NCBI GenBank assembly: GCA_020849655.1
Contig: JADLFU010000008.1
Coordinates: forward strand, 1 to 64,000
DNA: 64,000 nucleotides
DNA from: Polyangiaceae bacterium
Lineage (GTDB): Bacteria; Myxococcota_A; Polyangia; Polyangiales; Polyangiaceae
Direction: 5' to 3'
Under the pieces are notes generated by a model that worked only from the letters and a program-made list of their open reading frames with translations, ran no database searches and was not told the DNA's origin. This document shows, in pieces, positions 54,736-63,532 of this stretch (positions are counted from its first letter, which is position 1; each line of letters begins with the position of its first letter). Position numbers and translations under genes: made by a program.

Positions 54736-56576
54736 CGCCGCGCTCGCTCGTCGCCGCGCTCGGGTGCGTCGTGTCGTGCGGGGGCGCAGCAGCAGAGCCC
54801 CCCGCGACGAGCGCGGGCGGCGCCGCAGGATCGAGCGGCGCGAGCGCGGGTGGAGCCGCGAGCGGGGGCGCGGCCGGTGCTGGCGCGGCCGGTGCTGGCG
54901 CAGCCGGTGCCGGGGCGGCCGGGGCGGGCGCAGCCGCTGGCGGCGCGGGAGGCGCGGCCGCGGGCGGCGCTGCTGCGGGAGGATCGGCGGGCAGCCCAGC
55001 GTCGCCCGGCAAGGACGCGCTCTCCCCTGATTTTCGCGCGTGGCTCGACGGCCACGGCTACGCGGCAGAGGACTTCGCGCGTGACGCGCTGCCCGGCGGC
55101 GCGTTCGGGGGCTGCGACGTCGGCGGCGCTCCGACGCGCGAGCCCGTGGTGCTCGTGCACGGCAACTCCGATCGCGCGCTCGGCGGGCCCGCGCACGGCT
55201 TCACCGCGACCCGGGATCACCTGCTCCTGCACGGGTATCGACCGTGCGAGCTGTACGCGACGACGTGGGGCCCGGCCGACGCGTCGCAGGCTTCGTCGCA
55301 GGACCACGCGCGCGCCACGGTGCTGCGCGTCCGCAGGTTCGTCGAGGCGGTGCTCGGCTACACCGGCGCGGCGCGCGTCGACGTCATCGCCCACTCGATG
55401 GGCGTCACGCTCGCGCGCCTCGCGATCCAGGGCGGTCCCGCCGCCGACGCGGCCGGGGCGTACGAGGTCGGCCCCGGGCTCGGCGCGCGCGTCGACGCGT
55501 TCATCGGGATCGCGGGCGCGAACCGGGGCCTGACCGCGTGCTTCTCGAGCTCGTCGCTGCCGACCTGCGGCAAGATCGCCGGGCTCTACCCGGGCGCGCT
55601 GGTCGGCGTCGCGGTCACCGGGCGCTCGAAGCTGCTCGACACGCTCGACGCCTCGCCGCACGACGAGGGCGCGCGCGTGCACTCCATCTGGTCGCCCGAC
55701 GACGAGCTCATCGGGTTCGGCGGCGTGGTGTGGGGGCAGCCGACGTCGCGCATCCCCGCAGCGGACGCGGACCACCAGCTGCCGGGCCTCGGGCACCTCG
55801 CGCTGAAGGACGAGACCGTCGAGCTGCAGCGCGCGCTGCTCGAGCCGTAACGCGATCGAGAGGCCGCCGTCGGCGATCTTCGCGCCGCACGTGCCGCACT
55901 CCTCGGGCACGTGATCCTTGTGGTACGTCTCGCCGCACGACAGGCAGAGGCGCGCGTCCTCCTCGTACGTGATCGGCGCGCCGCTCTCCTTGCAGCGGCG
56001 GCCCGCGATCTGCGGCGGCGGCACCTCGACCACCTCGCCCGCGCCGCTCGGCGGCTCGCCGATCTGGCGCCGCTCGGCCTCCGTGAGCTTCACCACGTCC
56101 TCGACCCGCGAGAGCGCCTCGTCCAGGATCCACGGCGCGGCGGCCGGGTGGTCCTCGACGCGCAGCTTGATCTCGGTGTTCTTCGCGGCGACGGTGAGCA
56201 CGCCCGCCGCGAGCGAGATCTTCTTCACGTCGCACCAGTAGATGCGGCGCGCGGCGCCCGTCGCGTCGAGCTCGGCCACGCCGCCGTCGCCGACGCCGAT
56301 CTCGCGCGGCGTCTCGGGGAACGTGAGCACGAGCGCGGCAAGGATGAGCGCGCCCGCGCCGAGGATGTACGAGCCATGCGGCATCGGGCCGTCGGCGGTC
56401 GCGATGATCTGCTGACGAAACTGCGCGTACACGCCCGCGCCGAGCACCAGCGCCCCCACCGCGCCCGCGCCGAGGAACAGCTTGCGGCGACCCGTCATCA
56501 CGGGCGCGAACCAGCGCTCCTGACGGACGGCGGCGGCCTTCTTCTTCTTCTTCTTCTTCTTCTCGGGCTCGCTCAT
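54561..56576 (-). CDS. Membrane-associated zinc-ribbon protein; credible to ~55846, frame open far beyond
   Basis: The ATG at 56576 gives a Lys-rich head (eight consecutive Lys), two TM helices (KLFLGAGAVGALVLGAGVY and YILGAGALILAALVLTF), a ~100-residue domain with RIYWCDVKKISLAAGVLTV, and a C-terminal four-Cys zinc ribbon (LCLSCGETYHKDHVPEECGTCG). These ~243 residues look real. The frame then crosses the lipase stop (TTA on this strand) and stays open to 54561 antisense to the lipase and the end of miaA; that part (~428 codons) is not credible. It diverges from the MMPL transporter gene 91 bases away. Confidence 0.55.
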   Translation of the reverse strand: MSEPEKKKKKKKKAAAVRQERWFAPVMTGRRKLFLGAGAVGALVLGAGVYAQFRQQIIATADGPMPHGSYILGAGALILAALVLTFPETPREIGVGDGGVAELDATGAARRIYWCDVKKISLAAGVLTVAAKNTEIKLRVEDHPAAAPWILDEALSRVEDVVKLTEAERRQIGEPPSGAGEVVEVPPPQIAGRRCKESGAPITYEEDARLCLSCGETYHKDHVPEECGTCGAKIADGGLSIALRLEQRALQLDGLVLQREVPEARQLVVRVRCGDARRRLPPHHAAEPDELVVGRPDGVHARALVVRRGVERVEQLRAPGDRDADQRARVEPGDLAAGRQRRAREARGQAPVRARDPDERVDARAEPGADLVRPGRVGGGTALDREARERDAHRVGDDVDARRAGVAEHRLDEPADAQHRGARVVLRRSLRRVGRAPRRRVQLARSIPVQEQVIPGRGEAVRGPAERAIGVAVHEHHGLARRSAADVAAPERAAGQRVTREVLCRVAVAVEPRAKIRGERVLAGRRWAARRSSRSSAARGRASRAASGCARPGRPGTGCASTGRASTGRAPARGSTRARAARSCGAARARRGGLCCCAPARHDAPERGDERARRHGSTKVTCSSRSHVRCRRTNTRVARSISSASASAGSAPSTCCFTCRYPTEPIARVSP
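54732..55850 (+). CDS. Secreted lipase (alpha/beta hydrolase) lipoprotein with Gly/Ala tether
   Basis: The ATG at 54732 overlaps the miaA stop and opens a lipoprotein signal (AALGCVVSCGG). The tether of ~65 residues is AGAAGAG-like. The catalytic domain has VVLVHGNSDRALGG (oxyanion-hole HG), the nucleophile elbow VIAHSMGVTLA (AHSMG, as in A-x-S-x-G lipases), a Asp in SIWSPDDELIGFG and a late His in LPGLGHLALKDE. This is the arrangement of the small Lipase_2-type triacylglycerol lipases. The four Cys of the core (CDVG, CELYA, CFSS, CGK) could form disulphides. Confidence 0.85.
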   Translation: MTPRSLVAALGCVVSCGGAAAEPPATSAGGAAGSSGASAGGAASGGAAGAGAAGAGAAGAGAAGAGAAAGGAGGAAAGGAAAGGSAGSPASPGKDALSPDFRAWLDGHGYAAEDFARDALPGGAFGGCDVGGAPTREPVVLVHGNSDRALGGPAHGFTATRDHLLLHGYRPCELYATTWGPADASQASSQDHARATVLRVRRFVEAVLGYTGAARVDVIAHSMGVTLARLAIQGGPAADAAGAYEVGPGLGARVDAFIGIAGANRGLTACFSSSSLPTCGKIAGLYPGALVGVAVTGRSKLLDTLDASPHDEGARVHSIWSPDDELIGFGGVVWGQPTSRIPAADADHQLPGLGHLALKDETVELQRALLEP

Positions 56577-56667
56577 CGTGTCGCTCGCCCGTCTATCACG
56601 GCCAGGACGCGCCGCGTGTCGCGAACTTGGCCGCCGCGCGCCCGTGGTAGGCGTCCCGGCCGCGCCC

Positions 56668-59229
56668 ATGCACGAGTCCGAGAAGCGCCTGCCGAGGTTC
56701 CTGCACGCCCTCGGGCTGCTCCAGTTTCGCCGCCCATGGCTGCTCATCGCCGTCGCCCTCGTCTCGCTCGTCCCCGCCGCGTGGGCCGCGAGCGGCCTGA
56801 CGTACAAGGAGGACTTCGCCGAGCTGTTGCCCGACAACAAGCCGAGCGTGATCGAGGCGCGCCGCGTCTCGCAGCACCTCGCCGGCGACCGCACGCTCAC
56901 CGTGGTCGCCACCACGAAGACCCGCAACGACAAGGCGCTGCAGGGCTTCGTCGACGCGCTCGTGCCGCACCTGACGGCGCTCGGCCCCGACTGGGTCGGC
57001 CGCGTCGACTCCGGCGTCAGCGCGACCAAGCAGTTCTTCGAGGACAACAAGCTCCTCTACGCGAAGACGGAGGATCTCCAGAAGGCCCACGACGAGATCC
57101 TCGAGCGCTACGACTACGAGGTCGCGAAGGCGCAGGGGCAGCTGCTCGACGACAGCGATCCGCCTCCGCCCATCACCGCCAAGTCGATCAAGCGGCGCCT
57201 GCGGGGCGAGAAGGACGCGGCCGGCAACGAGCAGCGCCACGACGACGCGCCCGCCGGCAAGGACGCGCCCCCGGGCAAGGACGCGCCCGCCGACAAGTAC
57301 CCCAACGGCTACTACCAGAACCAGGACGGCACCCTCATCGCCGTGCTCGTGCGCACGAGCGTCTCCGGCACGAAGCGCACCGAGGAGCTGAAGGCGCGCG
57401 TCGCCGAGGCCGTCGCCGCGACGCACCCCGAGCGCTTCGCCCCGGACCTCGAGGTCCACTACACCGGCGGCGTCATCACCGGCGCCGAGGAGTACAACGC
57501 CATCATCCGCGATCTCTCCGAGGTCGGCGCGGCGGGCGTCATCGGCGTCCTCCTGTCGGTGTTCCTGTTCTTCCTGCGGGTGCGCGTCGTGTTCACGATG
57601 GGGGCGACGCTGCTCGTCGGGCTGCTGTGGACGTTCGGCCTCACGCGCTTCACGATCGGCTACCTCAACAGCGCGACCGGGTTCCTCGTCAGCATCATCG
57701 CGGGCAACGGCATCAACTACGCCATCATGTACATGGCGCGGTACATCGAGGCGCGCCGCGACGACGGCCTCGGCGTACAGGACGCCATCCTGCGCGCGCA
57801 CCGCGACTCGTGGATCCCGACGCTCGCGTCGAGCGCGACGGCGATGCTCGCCTACGGGTCGCTCGCGCTCACCGATTTCCGTGGGTTCAAGCACTTCGGC
57901 GTCATCGGCGGCTACGGGATGATCCTCTGCTGGATCGTCACCTACCTCTTCACCCCGGCCATCCTCGCCGCCTCCGAGCGCGTGGTGCCCTCGTTCAAGG
58001 GCGAGGGGAAGCAGGCGACCAAGCAGCGCGGGTACTACGGCGTCGTCTTCGAGAAGCTCGCGTACGCCGCGCCGCGCACGCTGGTGGCCGCGGGTGCGGC
58101 CATGACGCTCGCGAGCCTCGCCCTGTCGGTGCAGTACTTCCGCGCCGACCCGATGGAGTACGACATGCGGAACGTCCGCAACGAGCGCACGACGAAGACC
58201 TCGGCGGGCGTGCTCTCGCAGCGGGTCGACGAGGTCGTCGGGCGGCTCGGGCAGGACGGCCTCGCCATCCTCGCGGACCGCGTCGATCAGGTGCCGCTCC
58301 TCGAGGCCGAGCTCGAGCGCCGACGCGCCGCCGCCCCGAAGGACGCGAAGCCGTTCGAGAAGGTCGTCACGATCTACTCGCTCCTGCCGACCGACCAGGC
58401 GAAGAAGGCGACGCTCATCAACGAGATCCGCGACCGCATCCTCCGCGCGAAGCGCCGCGACTGGATCTCGGCGAAGGACTGGGCCGAGCTCGAGCCCAAC
58501 CTCCCGAAGGACGCGGTCAAGCCGCTCGGCATCGTCGATCTGCCGGAGCAGGTCGCGCGCTCGTTCACCGAGAAGGACGGCACGCGCGGCCGCATCGTCT
58601 ACATCGTGCCCGCCGAGCACGAGAGCGTGTGGGACGCGAAGTACCTCATCCGCTGGGCCGCGAGCTTCCGCACGACGAAGCTGCCCAGCGGGGAGATCAT
58701 CCAGGGCTCGGGGCAGAGCGTGATCTTCGCCGACATGATCCAGACGATCGGCGAGGACGCACCCAAGGCGATCGTCGCGTGCTCCCTCGGGTCGATCCTG
58801 ATCATCCTCGTCGCGTTCCGCGGGCACGTGCACTCGCTCGGGGTCTTCGTGCCCTGGCTGATCGGCATCGCGGGGCTCGTCGCCTTCCTCCAGCTGAAGG
58901 GCATCAAACTGAACTTTCTCAACTTCGTCGCGCTGCCCATCACGATCGGGATCGGGGCGGAGTACGCGCACAACCTGATGCAGCGCTACCGCGTCGAGGG
59001 CCCGGAGAACCTCCACCGGGTCATCACCGAGACGGGCGGCGCGGTCGTGCTCTGCTCGCTCACCACCGCGATCGGGTACCTCGCGCTGCTGCTCTCCATC
59101 AACCGCGGCATCGTGAGCTTCGGCCTCGCGGCGGCGGCGGGCGAGGTGACCTGCGTGGTCGCGGCGGTGCTGCTCCTGCCGGCGTTCCTCGTGTGGCGCG
59201 CGGGCGCGACCCGCCCGCCGGAAAGATGA
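56668..59229 (+). CDS. MMPL/RND-superfamily transporter
   Basis: I chose the ATG at 56668 (MHESEKRLPRFLHALG), just before the first TM helix. The 853-residue protein has the two-fold RND layout. TM1 is followed by a large periplasmic loop (residues ~50-300, beginning TYKEDFAELLPDNKPS), then TM2-6 (GVIGVLLSVFLFFLRVRVVF, GFLVSIIAGNGINYAIMYMA). A second loop and TM7-12 complete it (FVALPITIGIGAEYAHNLMQRY). GNGINYAIMYMARY and GIGAEYAHNLMQRY are the MMPL-type TM4/TM10 motifs. It is probably a lipid or hopanoid exporter of the HpnN-like group driven by protons; the substrate is an inference. Confidence 0.85.
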   Translation: MHESEKRLPRFLHALGLLQFRRPWLLIAVALVSLVPAAWAASGLTYKEDFAELLPDNKPSVIEARRVSQHLAGDRTLTVVATTKTRNDKALQGFVDALVPHLTALGPDWVGRVDSGVSATKQFFEDNKLLYAKTEDLQKAHDEILERYDYEVAKAQGQLLDDSDPPPPITAKSIKRRLRGEKDAAGNEQRHDDAPAGKDAPPGKDAPADKYPNGYYQNQDGTLIAVLVRTSVSGTKRTEELKARVAEAVAATHPERFAPDLEVHYTGGVITGAEEYNAIIRDLSEVGAAGVIGVLLSVFLFFLRVRVVFTMGATLLVGLLWTFGLTRFTIGYLNSATGFLVSIIAGNGINYAIMYMARYIEARRDDGLGVQDAILRAHRDSWIPTLASSATAMLAYGSLALTDFRGFKHFGVIGGYGMILCWIVTYLFTPAILAASERVVPSFKGEGKQATKQRGYYGVVFEKLAYAAPRTLVAAGAAMTLASLALSVQYFRADPMEYDMRNVRNERTTKTSAGVLSQRVDEVVGRLGQDGLAILADRVDQVPLLEAELERRRAAAPKDAKPFEKVVTIYSLLPTDQAKKATLINEIRDRILRAKRRDWISAKDWAELEPNLPKDAVKPLGIVDLPEQVARSFTEKDGTRGRIVYIVPAEHESVWDAKYLIRWAASFRTTKLPSGEIIQGSGQSVIFADMIQTIGEDAPKAIVACSLGSILIILVAFRGHVHSLGVFVPWLIGIAGLVAFLQLKGIKLNFLNFVALPITIGIGAEYAHNLMQRYRVEGPENLHRVITETGGAVVLCSLTTAIGYLALLLSINRGIVSFGLAAAAGEVTCVVAAVLLLPAFLVWRAGATRPPER

Positions 59230-59242
59230 TAGGTTTCGCGCC

Positions 59243-59728
59243 GTGCTGACCGCCATCCTCCTCGACGACGCCGCGTGGACCCAGGTGGGCGAGGCCCGCC
59301 ACCAGGAGTGGCGCCTCGCCATCCGCGAGATCCTCGACGAGCACGTGTTCCGCGTCGACCACGACCGCTGGCTGCTGCGCCTCTCGTGGACCGACGCCGC
59401 GCTCTCGGTGCGCTGCGAGTCGCCCGGCGCCGGCGTTTTCGCCGAGGTCTCGGTGCCGCGTGGCGAGCTCGATCCGCTCGTCCGCGACTACGCGGAGATC
59501 TGCCGCGAGCTGTCCACGCTCGACGCGGGCCCCGTCGACACGAAGAAGCTGACGGTGCTCGACCAGGCGAAGCGCGACGCGCACGACACCGCCGGCAAGC
59601 TGCTCGCGCGTCACCTCGACGCCGTCGGCCCGACGCACGACACCGCGCGCAAGCTGTTCACGCTGCTGGTCGTCCTCTGGGTCGACACCACGCAGCTCAG
59701 CATCCTCCTCCGCCCCCACGGGGTCTGA
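59243..59728 (+). CDS. UPF0262 family protein
   Basis: The 161-residue product matches this uncharacterised family by its order of features: ILLDDAAWTQVGEARHQEW, a LVRDYAEICREL segment, AKRDAHDTAGKLLARHL and the C-terminal HDTARKLFTLLVVLWVD. The family is best known from alphaproteobacteria, so its presence here is of mild interest. No function is established. The GTG start lies 13 bases after the transporter stop, so the two are probably co-transcribed. Confidence 0.75.
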   Translation: MLTAILLDDAAWTQVGEARHQEWRLAIREILDEHVFRVDHDRWLLRLSWTDAALSVRCESPGAGVFAEVSVPRGELDPLVRDYAEICRELSTLDAGPVDTKKLTVLDQAKRDAHDTAGKLLARHLDAVGPTHDTARKLFTLLVVLWVDTTQLSILLRPHGV

Positions 59729-59770
59729 CCCGCGCCGCATCCCGCGGACGGGCGCGCTGGCGGGGTTCGC

Positions 59771-60140
59771 GTGCTCGCCGTACTTGTGTACGGCGGCGCG
59801 CGACGCCCGCCGCCTGCGCATCCCGCCGCGGGCGCGGACGCGGGTCAGACGCGGCGACGATCCGGGGGGCGGACGATCGGGGGCGGACGTGGGTCGGCGG
59901 CGACGATCGGGGGGCGCGCGCAGCCGTACTTGTGTACGGCTGCGCGCGACGAACCCCGCCATCGCATCCCGCCGCGGGCGCGGACGCGGGTCAGACGCGG
60001 CGACGCTCCGGGGCGCGGACGATCGGGGGGCGGACGTGGGTCAGACGGGGCGACGATCGGGGGGCGAGCGCAGCCGTGCTCGTGTACGGCTGCGCGCGGC
60101 GAACCCCGCGAGCGTGGACGATCGGGGGGCGGACGGGGCG
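59771..60140. repeat. ~150-bp tandem repeats, each carrying a strong hairpin
   Basis: The inverted repeat GCCGTAC-TTGT-GTACGGC occurs at 59777-59794 and 59923-59940, and a variant (GCCGTGC-TCGT-GTACGGC) at 60073-60090, a period of 146-150 bases. In the second copy the stem extends to 15 pairs (CGCGCGCAGCCGTAC). Between hairpins the copies share CCGCCGCGGGCGCGGACGCG and GACGATCGGGGGGCGGAC. The whole gap 59729-60163 is made of this. It separates the UPF0262 gene from the convergent ABC-F gene. A bidirectional terminator, a structured RNA or a repeat expansion are all possible. Confidence 0.7.
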
Positions 60141-60163
60141 GACAGGATCAGCGGCGGCGGCGA

Positions 60164-61663
60164 TCAGATCACCCTGCCTCGCTCGACGCGCAGGGTGCGA
60201 TTGGTGAGCTTCGCTGCGAACGCGTCGTCGTGGGTCACGAGCACGATCGCGCCCGGGTACGCGGCGAGCGCCGCCTCCAGCCGCTCGATGCTCGGGAGGT
60301 CGAGGTGGTTCGTCGGCTCGTCGAGCACGAGCGCCCACACTTGCCGCGAGAGCGCCTCGGCCAGGAGGAGCTTGCGAGCCTCGCCGGGCGAGAGGTGCGC
60401 GGCCTCGGCGCAGAGGACACGCCCGGGCTCGCTCCCCAGCGCGGCGAAGATCGAGAGCACGCGCCCCGCCTCCTCCGCCGACAGCGCGCGCAGCCGCGAG
60501 AGAGAGCGCGCGCGATCGTCCTCGGTCAGCTCCTGCGGGAGGAACAGCGCGCGGTCCAGGCAGCGGCTCGACCCGACGAGGGCGTCGAGCAGCGTGGTCT
60601 TCCCCGCGCCGTTCGGCCCGGCGATGCGCACCCGATCGTCGCGCCCGACGGTGACGCGGACGTCACGGAGCACGGCGCGCTCCCCGCGCAGCAGCGACCG
60701 CTCGTCCACGTGGAACAGCACCGGCGAGCGCGCCCGCTCGAACCCGGCGAACACGCGCCCGCCGAGGGTCGGATCGCGCTCGACGACGGGCACCTCCTCC
60801 CTCGCGCGCGCGAGCACGGTCTTCGCCACAGCGGCGATCCGCCCCGCCTTCGAGGCGCCCCACGACGCCCTCGTGCTCGCGAGGGCGCCGCGCGCGTCGC
60901 TGTCATGCTTGCTCTTCATGCGACGCCCCGCGCTGACGCTCCTGGCCGCCGCCGCCTGGGCGCGGCGCGCGGCGTCGAGCTGCGCCTCGTGAGCTCGCAC
61001 GCGCTCGCGGGCCTCGGCGTGCGCGCGGAGCTCCTCGGCGCGCGCGCGCTCCCAGAGCGCCTTCGCGTCGGAGTAGCGCCCCGGCCACTCTGTGAGCGCG
61101 CGCCGATGCAGGCGCAGCGTCGAGCTGGAGAGCGCGTCCAGGAGCGCGCGATCGTGCGAGACGATCACGCCGAGCCCCGTGAAGCGACGCAGCGCCGCGA
61201 GGAGGCTGTCGCGCGCGGCCGCGTCGAGGTGGTTCGTCGGCTCGTCGAGCAAGAGGACGTCCGGCTCACGCGCGAGCGCGGCGCCCACCTGCCACCGCTT
61301 GCGCTCCCCCGGCGACAGCGTCGCCCAGCGGCCGATGGCGCCGGCGTCGAGCGCCAGGCGTCCCCGCAGCTCGGCCGCGAGGCTGTCGTCGCGCGAGGCC
61401 AGCGCGTCGACGTCGGGGCCGCGGCGGTCGACGGTCTGTCGACAGTGGATCACGAGCGCGTCCGGTGGTGAGCGCGTGACCGCGCCCTCGTCGGGCGGGA
61501 GCTCGCCGGCCAGCACGGAGAGCAGCGTCGATTTCCCGGCGCCGTTCGCGCCGACGAGGCCGTGGAAGCCCCCGTCGAGCGTCAGGGACACATCTTCAAA
61601 GAGGGGCGCAGCGGCCGCCCACGCGGCGCTGACGCCGCGCAATCGCAGCACAGTCATGTTCAC
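60164..61663 (-). CDS. ABC-F family ATPase
   Basis: The 499-residue protein has two fused ABC ATPase domains and no TM segments. Domain 1 has Walker A GANGAGKST, signature LSPGERKRWQ and Walker B VLLLDEPTNHLD. Domain 2 has GPNGAGKTTLLDAL, signature LSPGEARKLL and LVLDEPTNHLDL. The linker between them (residues ~205-285) is a charged Arg/Ala/Glu-rich helical pair, the P-site tRNA interaction motif region of ABC-F proteins. These bind the ribosomal E site and act in translation or antibiotic protection; which role applies here is not evident. The start may be the second Met at 61657. Confidence 0.9.
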   Translation of the reverse strand: MNMTVLRLRGVSAAWAAAAPLFEDVSLTLDGGFHGLVGANGAGKSTLLSVLAGELPPDEGAVTRSPPDALVIHCRQTVDRRGPDVDALASRDDSLAAELRGRLALDAGAIGRWATLSPGERKRWQVGAALAREPDVLLLDEPTNHLDAAARDSLLAALRRFTGLGVIVSHDRALLDALSSSTLRLHRRALTEWPGRYSDAKALWERARAEELRAHAEARERVRAHEAQLDAARRAQAAAARSVSAGRRMKSKHDSDARGALASTRASWGASKAGRIAAVAKTVLARAREEVPVVERDPTLGGRVFAGFERARSPVLFHVDERSLLRGERAVLRDVRVTVGRDDRVRIAGPNGAGKTTLLDALVGSSRCLDRALFLPQELTEDDRARSLSRLRALSAEEAGRVLSIFAALGSEPGRVLCAEAAHLSPGEARKLLLAEALSRQVWALVLDEPTNHLDLPSIERLEAALAAYPGAIVLVTHDDAFAAKLTNRTLRVERGRVI

Positions 61664-61866
61664 TCCAGACCCAGGCGCGGGGCGCGCGCGGTGACACTCG
61701 AGAGGACGTCGTCCTCGTGGCGATCGGGGTCGGGTGAATCAGGTCATGCCCACGCTGGCGGCCAGCGCGGTGCCCCGTCTACCACACCCGCTCGAGGAGC
61801 GCACGACGGTGAGGTGGGGCGCGCCGCGCTTGCGGACCGGCCTCGCGGGGTGGCACCCTCGGGGTC

Positions 61867-63297
61867 ATGCGCGCGTTCGCTTGCTTCGCCTCCCTGATCA
61901 CCCTCATCGCCTGTGGAGCGCCCACCGACCAGGCGTCCACCCCCGCGGGGGCCGCCGTCGCGTGCGAGGGAGACACCAGCCTGCTCGGGGGCAAGCCGTG
62001 CGCCAACGAGGGGGAGGGCTGCCGGAGGTGCTCTCACCCGCCGAACGGCTTCCGACTCGTCTGCCAGGACGGGACATGGTCGCGGACGTCGTTGGACGGG
62101 TTCTGTGACGATGGCATGCCGCCTCCGTCGAAGGGGGGCGCCGGCGGCGGCCAGGGTGGCAGCGGGGGCAAGAGCGGAGGAGGCGGCCTGGGGGGTGTCG
62201 CTGGCGAGGGTGGCAGCGGGGGCAAGAGCGGAGGCGGCGGCCTGGGGGGTGTCGCTGGCAACGCTGGCAGCGCTGGCGACGCTGGCGGGGGCGGAGACGG
62301 AGGTGGTGGCGGCTTCACTGGCAACGCTGGCAGCGCAGGCAGCGGCGGCAACAGTGTGGGCGGAGGGTCCGGGGGCGTCGCGGGAGGCGGCGTCGCGGGA
62401 GGCGCTGGTGGATCGTCTGGCGGCGGTGGGGGCCCGGCGGGCAGCGGCGGCGCCGCGGGCAAGGGGGCGTCGCTCCCTGGCGGACCGCGGGCGACGTGGC
62501 TGTGGGGCTCGGCCGTGGTGAAATCCCCCGCGGGGCGCGCGGCGTTCTTCGCGTTCGCGGGCTCCCATGACGTCACCGGCGTGTACGCGGAGGCGCAGTC
62601 GCTCATCCCCGAGGCGCCCGGCGAGCTCGGGTCCTTCGTCGCCGAGGCGGGCGCGCGCGGCATCGAGGTCGAGCTCCTGTTCGGCTACGAGATCTGGGCG
62701 CGGGCGAGCGAGCACGCGAAGGCCGTCGCCATCGCGCAGAGCGCGGTCGCGTTCTCGGCGGGGCTGTCGGGCGCCCGGCCGGTCGGGCTGCACTTCGACG
62801 TCGAGCCGCACCAGCTCGCCGAGTGGAAGGCCGGCGGCGCGAGCGAGGCCCAGATCGCGTCGGAGTTCGTCGATCTGCTGGAGAAGCTGCGCCAGGTGAC
62901 GGCGGGCACCGGCCTGCGGCTGAGCGTGGACATCCCGTTCTGGTACGACGGCCGGCCGCTCACGCGAGGGGGGACGACGAGGCCGCTCAGCGAGTGGGTC
63001 GCCGACAGCGTCGACCGGATCGTGCTGATGGACTACCGCGACGCCGCGGCCGGCTCGGACGGCATCGTCGCGCACGCCGCGGACGAGATCGCGTACGCGT
63101 CCTCGATCGGCAAGCAGGTGGTGATCGGCGTCGAGACCCAGTGCGGCCTCGACCCGCCGAAGATCACCTTCTGCGAGGAGGGCGCCGCGGCGCTCGACGC
63201 CGCGCTCGCGGAGACGGTCGCGGCGCAGGTGGGCAAGGGCGGCTTCGCCGGCGTGGCGGTGCACGACTACGAGGCGTACTCGGCCCTGAAGCCCTGA
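61867..63297 (+). CDS. Lipoprotein with Gly-rich tether and TIM-barrel-like glycosidase-type domain
   Basis: The 476-residue protein starts with a lipoprotein signal (CFASLITLIACG). A small Cys-rich module follows (CEGDTSLLGGKPCANEGEGC...CQDG). Residues ~85-205 are a GGSGGKSGGGGLGGVAG tether. The C-terminal ~270 residues read as alternating strands and helices of a (beta/alpha)8 barrel: ATWLWGSAVV, GIEVELLFGYEIW, VGLHFDVEPHQLAEW, LRLSVDIPFWYD, DRIVLMDYRD and KQVVIGVETQCGL. The acidic residues at strand ends (FDVEPH, MDYRD, VETQ) are placed as in glycoside hydrolases of the GH18/TIM-barrel type. The substrate is unknown. Confidence 0.78.
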   Translation: MRAFACFASLITLIACGAPTDQASTPAGAAVACEGDTSLLGGKPCANEGEGCRRCSHPPNGFRLVCQDGTWSRTSLDGFCDDGMPPPSKGGAGGGQGGSGGKSGGGGLGGVAGEGGSGGKSGGGGLGGVAGNAGSAGDAGGGGDGGGGGFTGNAGSAGSGGNSVGGGSGGVAGGGVAGGAGGSSGGGGGPAGSGGAAGKGASLPGGPRATWLWGSAVVKSPAGRAAFFAFAGSHDVTGVYAEAQSLIPEAPGELGSFVAEAGARGIEVELLFGYEIWARASEHAKAVAIAQSAVAFSAGLSGARPVGLHFDVEPHQLAEWKAGGASEAQIASEFVDLLEKLRQVTAGTGLRLSVDIPFWYDGRPLTRGGTTRPLSEWVADSVDRIVLMDYRDAAAGSDGIVAHAADEIAYASSIGKQVVIGVETQCGLDPPKITFCEEGAAALDAALAETVAAQVGKGGFAGVAVHDYEAYSALKP

Positions 63298-63337
63298 GCG
63301 CGCCGGGCCACGCCAGGCGGCGGCGAGTGGTGCTCAG

Positions 63338-63512
63338 CATGGATTTCGGGAGCCCAGACCGCGAGTGCCGAAGTCCGAAGCGGAATTTCGAGCCGGATGG
63401 GGCTGGAGCCGCGCGCAGGCCTGGCCGTGCCACGTCGAGCACGGCTTCACCCGAGGCGGCCGGTGGACGCGAGGAGTCCGGCGCAGGCGACGAAGGGCCC
63501 CCGAAAACCATG
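63338..63512 (-). mobile_element. 175-bp MITE-like element, second copy of the 42152 family
   Basis: The ends are inverted repeats: CATGGATTTCGGGAGCCC at the left and, reversed, CATGGTTTTCGGGGGCCC at the right (16 of 18 bases match). Flanks CTCAG (63333-63337) and CTAAG (63513-63517) look like a 5-bp duplication with one mismatch. About 70 bases at the right end, read on the minus strand, match the insertion at 42152-42227, including CCCTTCGTCGC, GCGCCGGA and GGGTGAA. No transposase is encoded. Apart from this element I see nothing in the gap 63298-63532. Confidence 0.7.
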
Positions 63513-63532
63513 CTAAGAGTCGGGGCTCGCCC

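Noticed and set aside
59771-60140. CRISPR or rRNA-like structured repeats
   Set aside because: The units are 146-150 bases and repeat throughout, with no unique spacers; nothing resembles rRNA.
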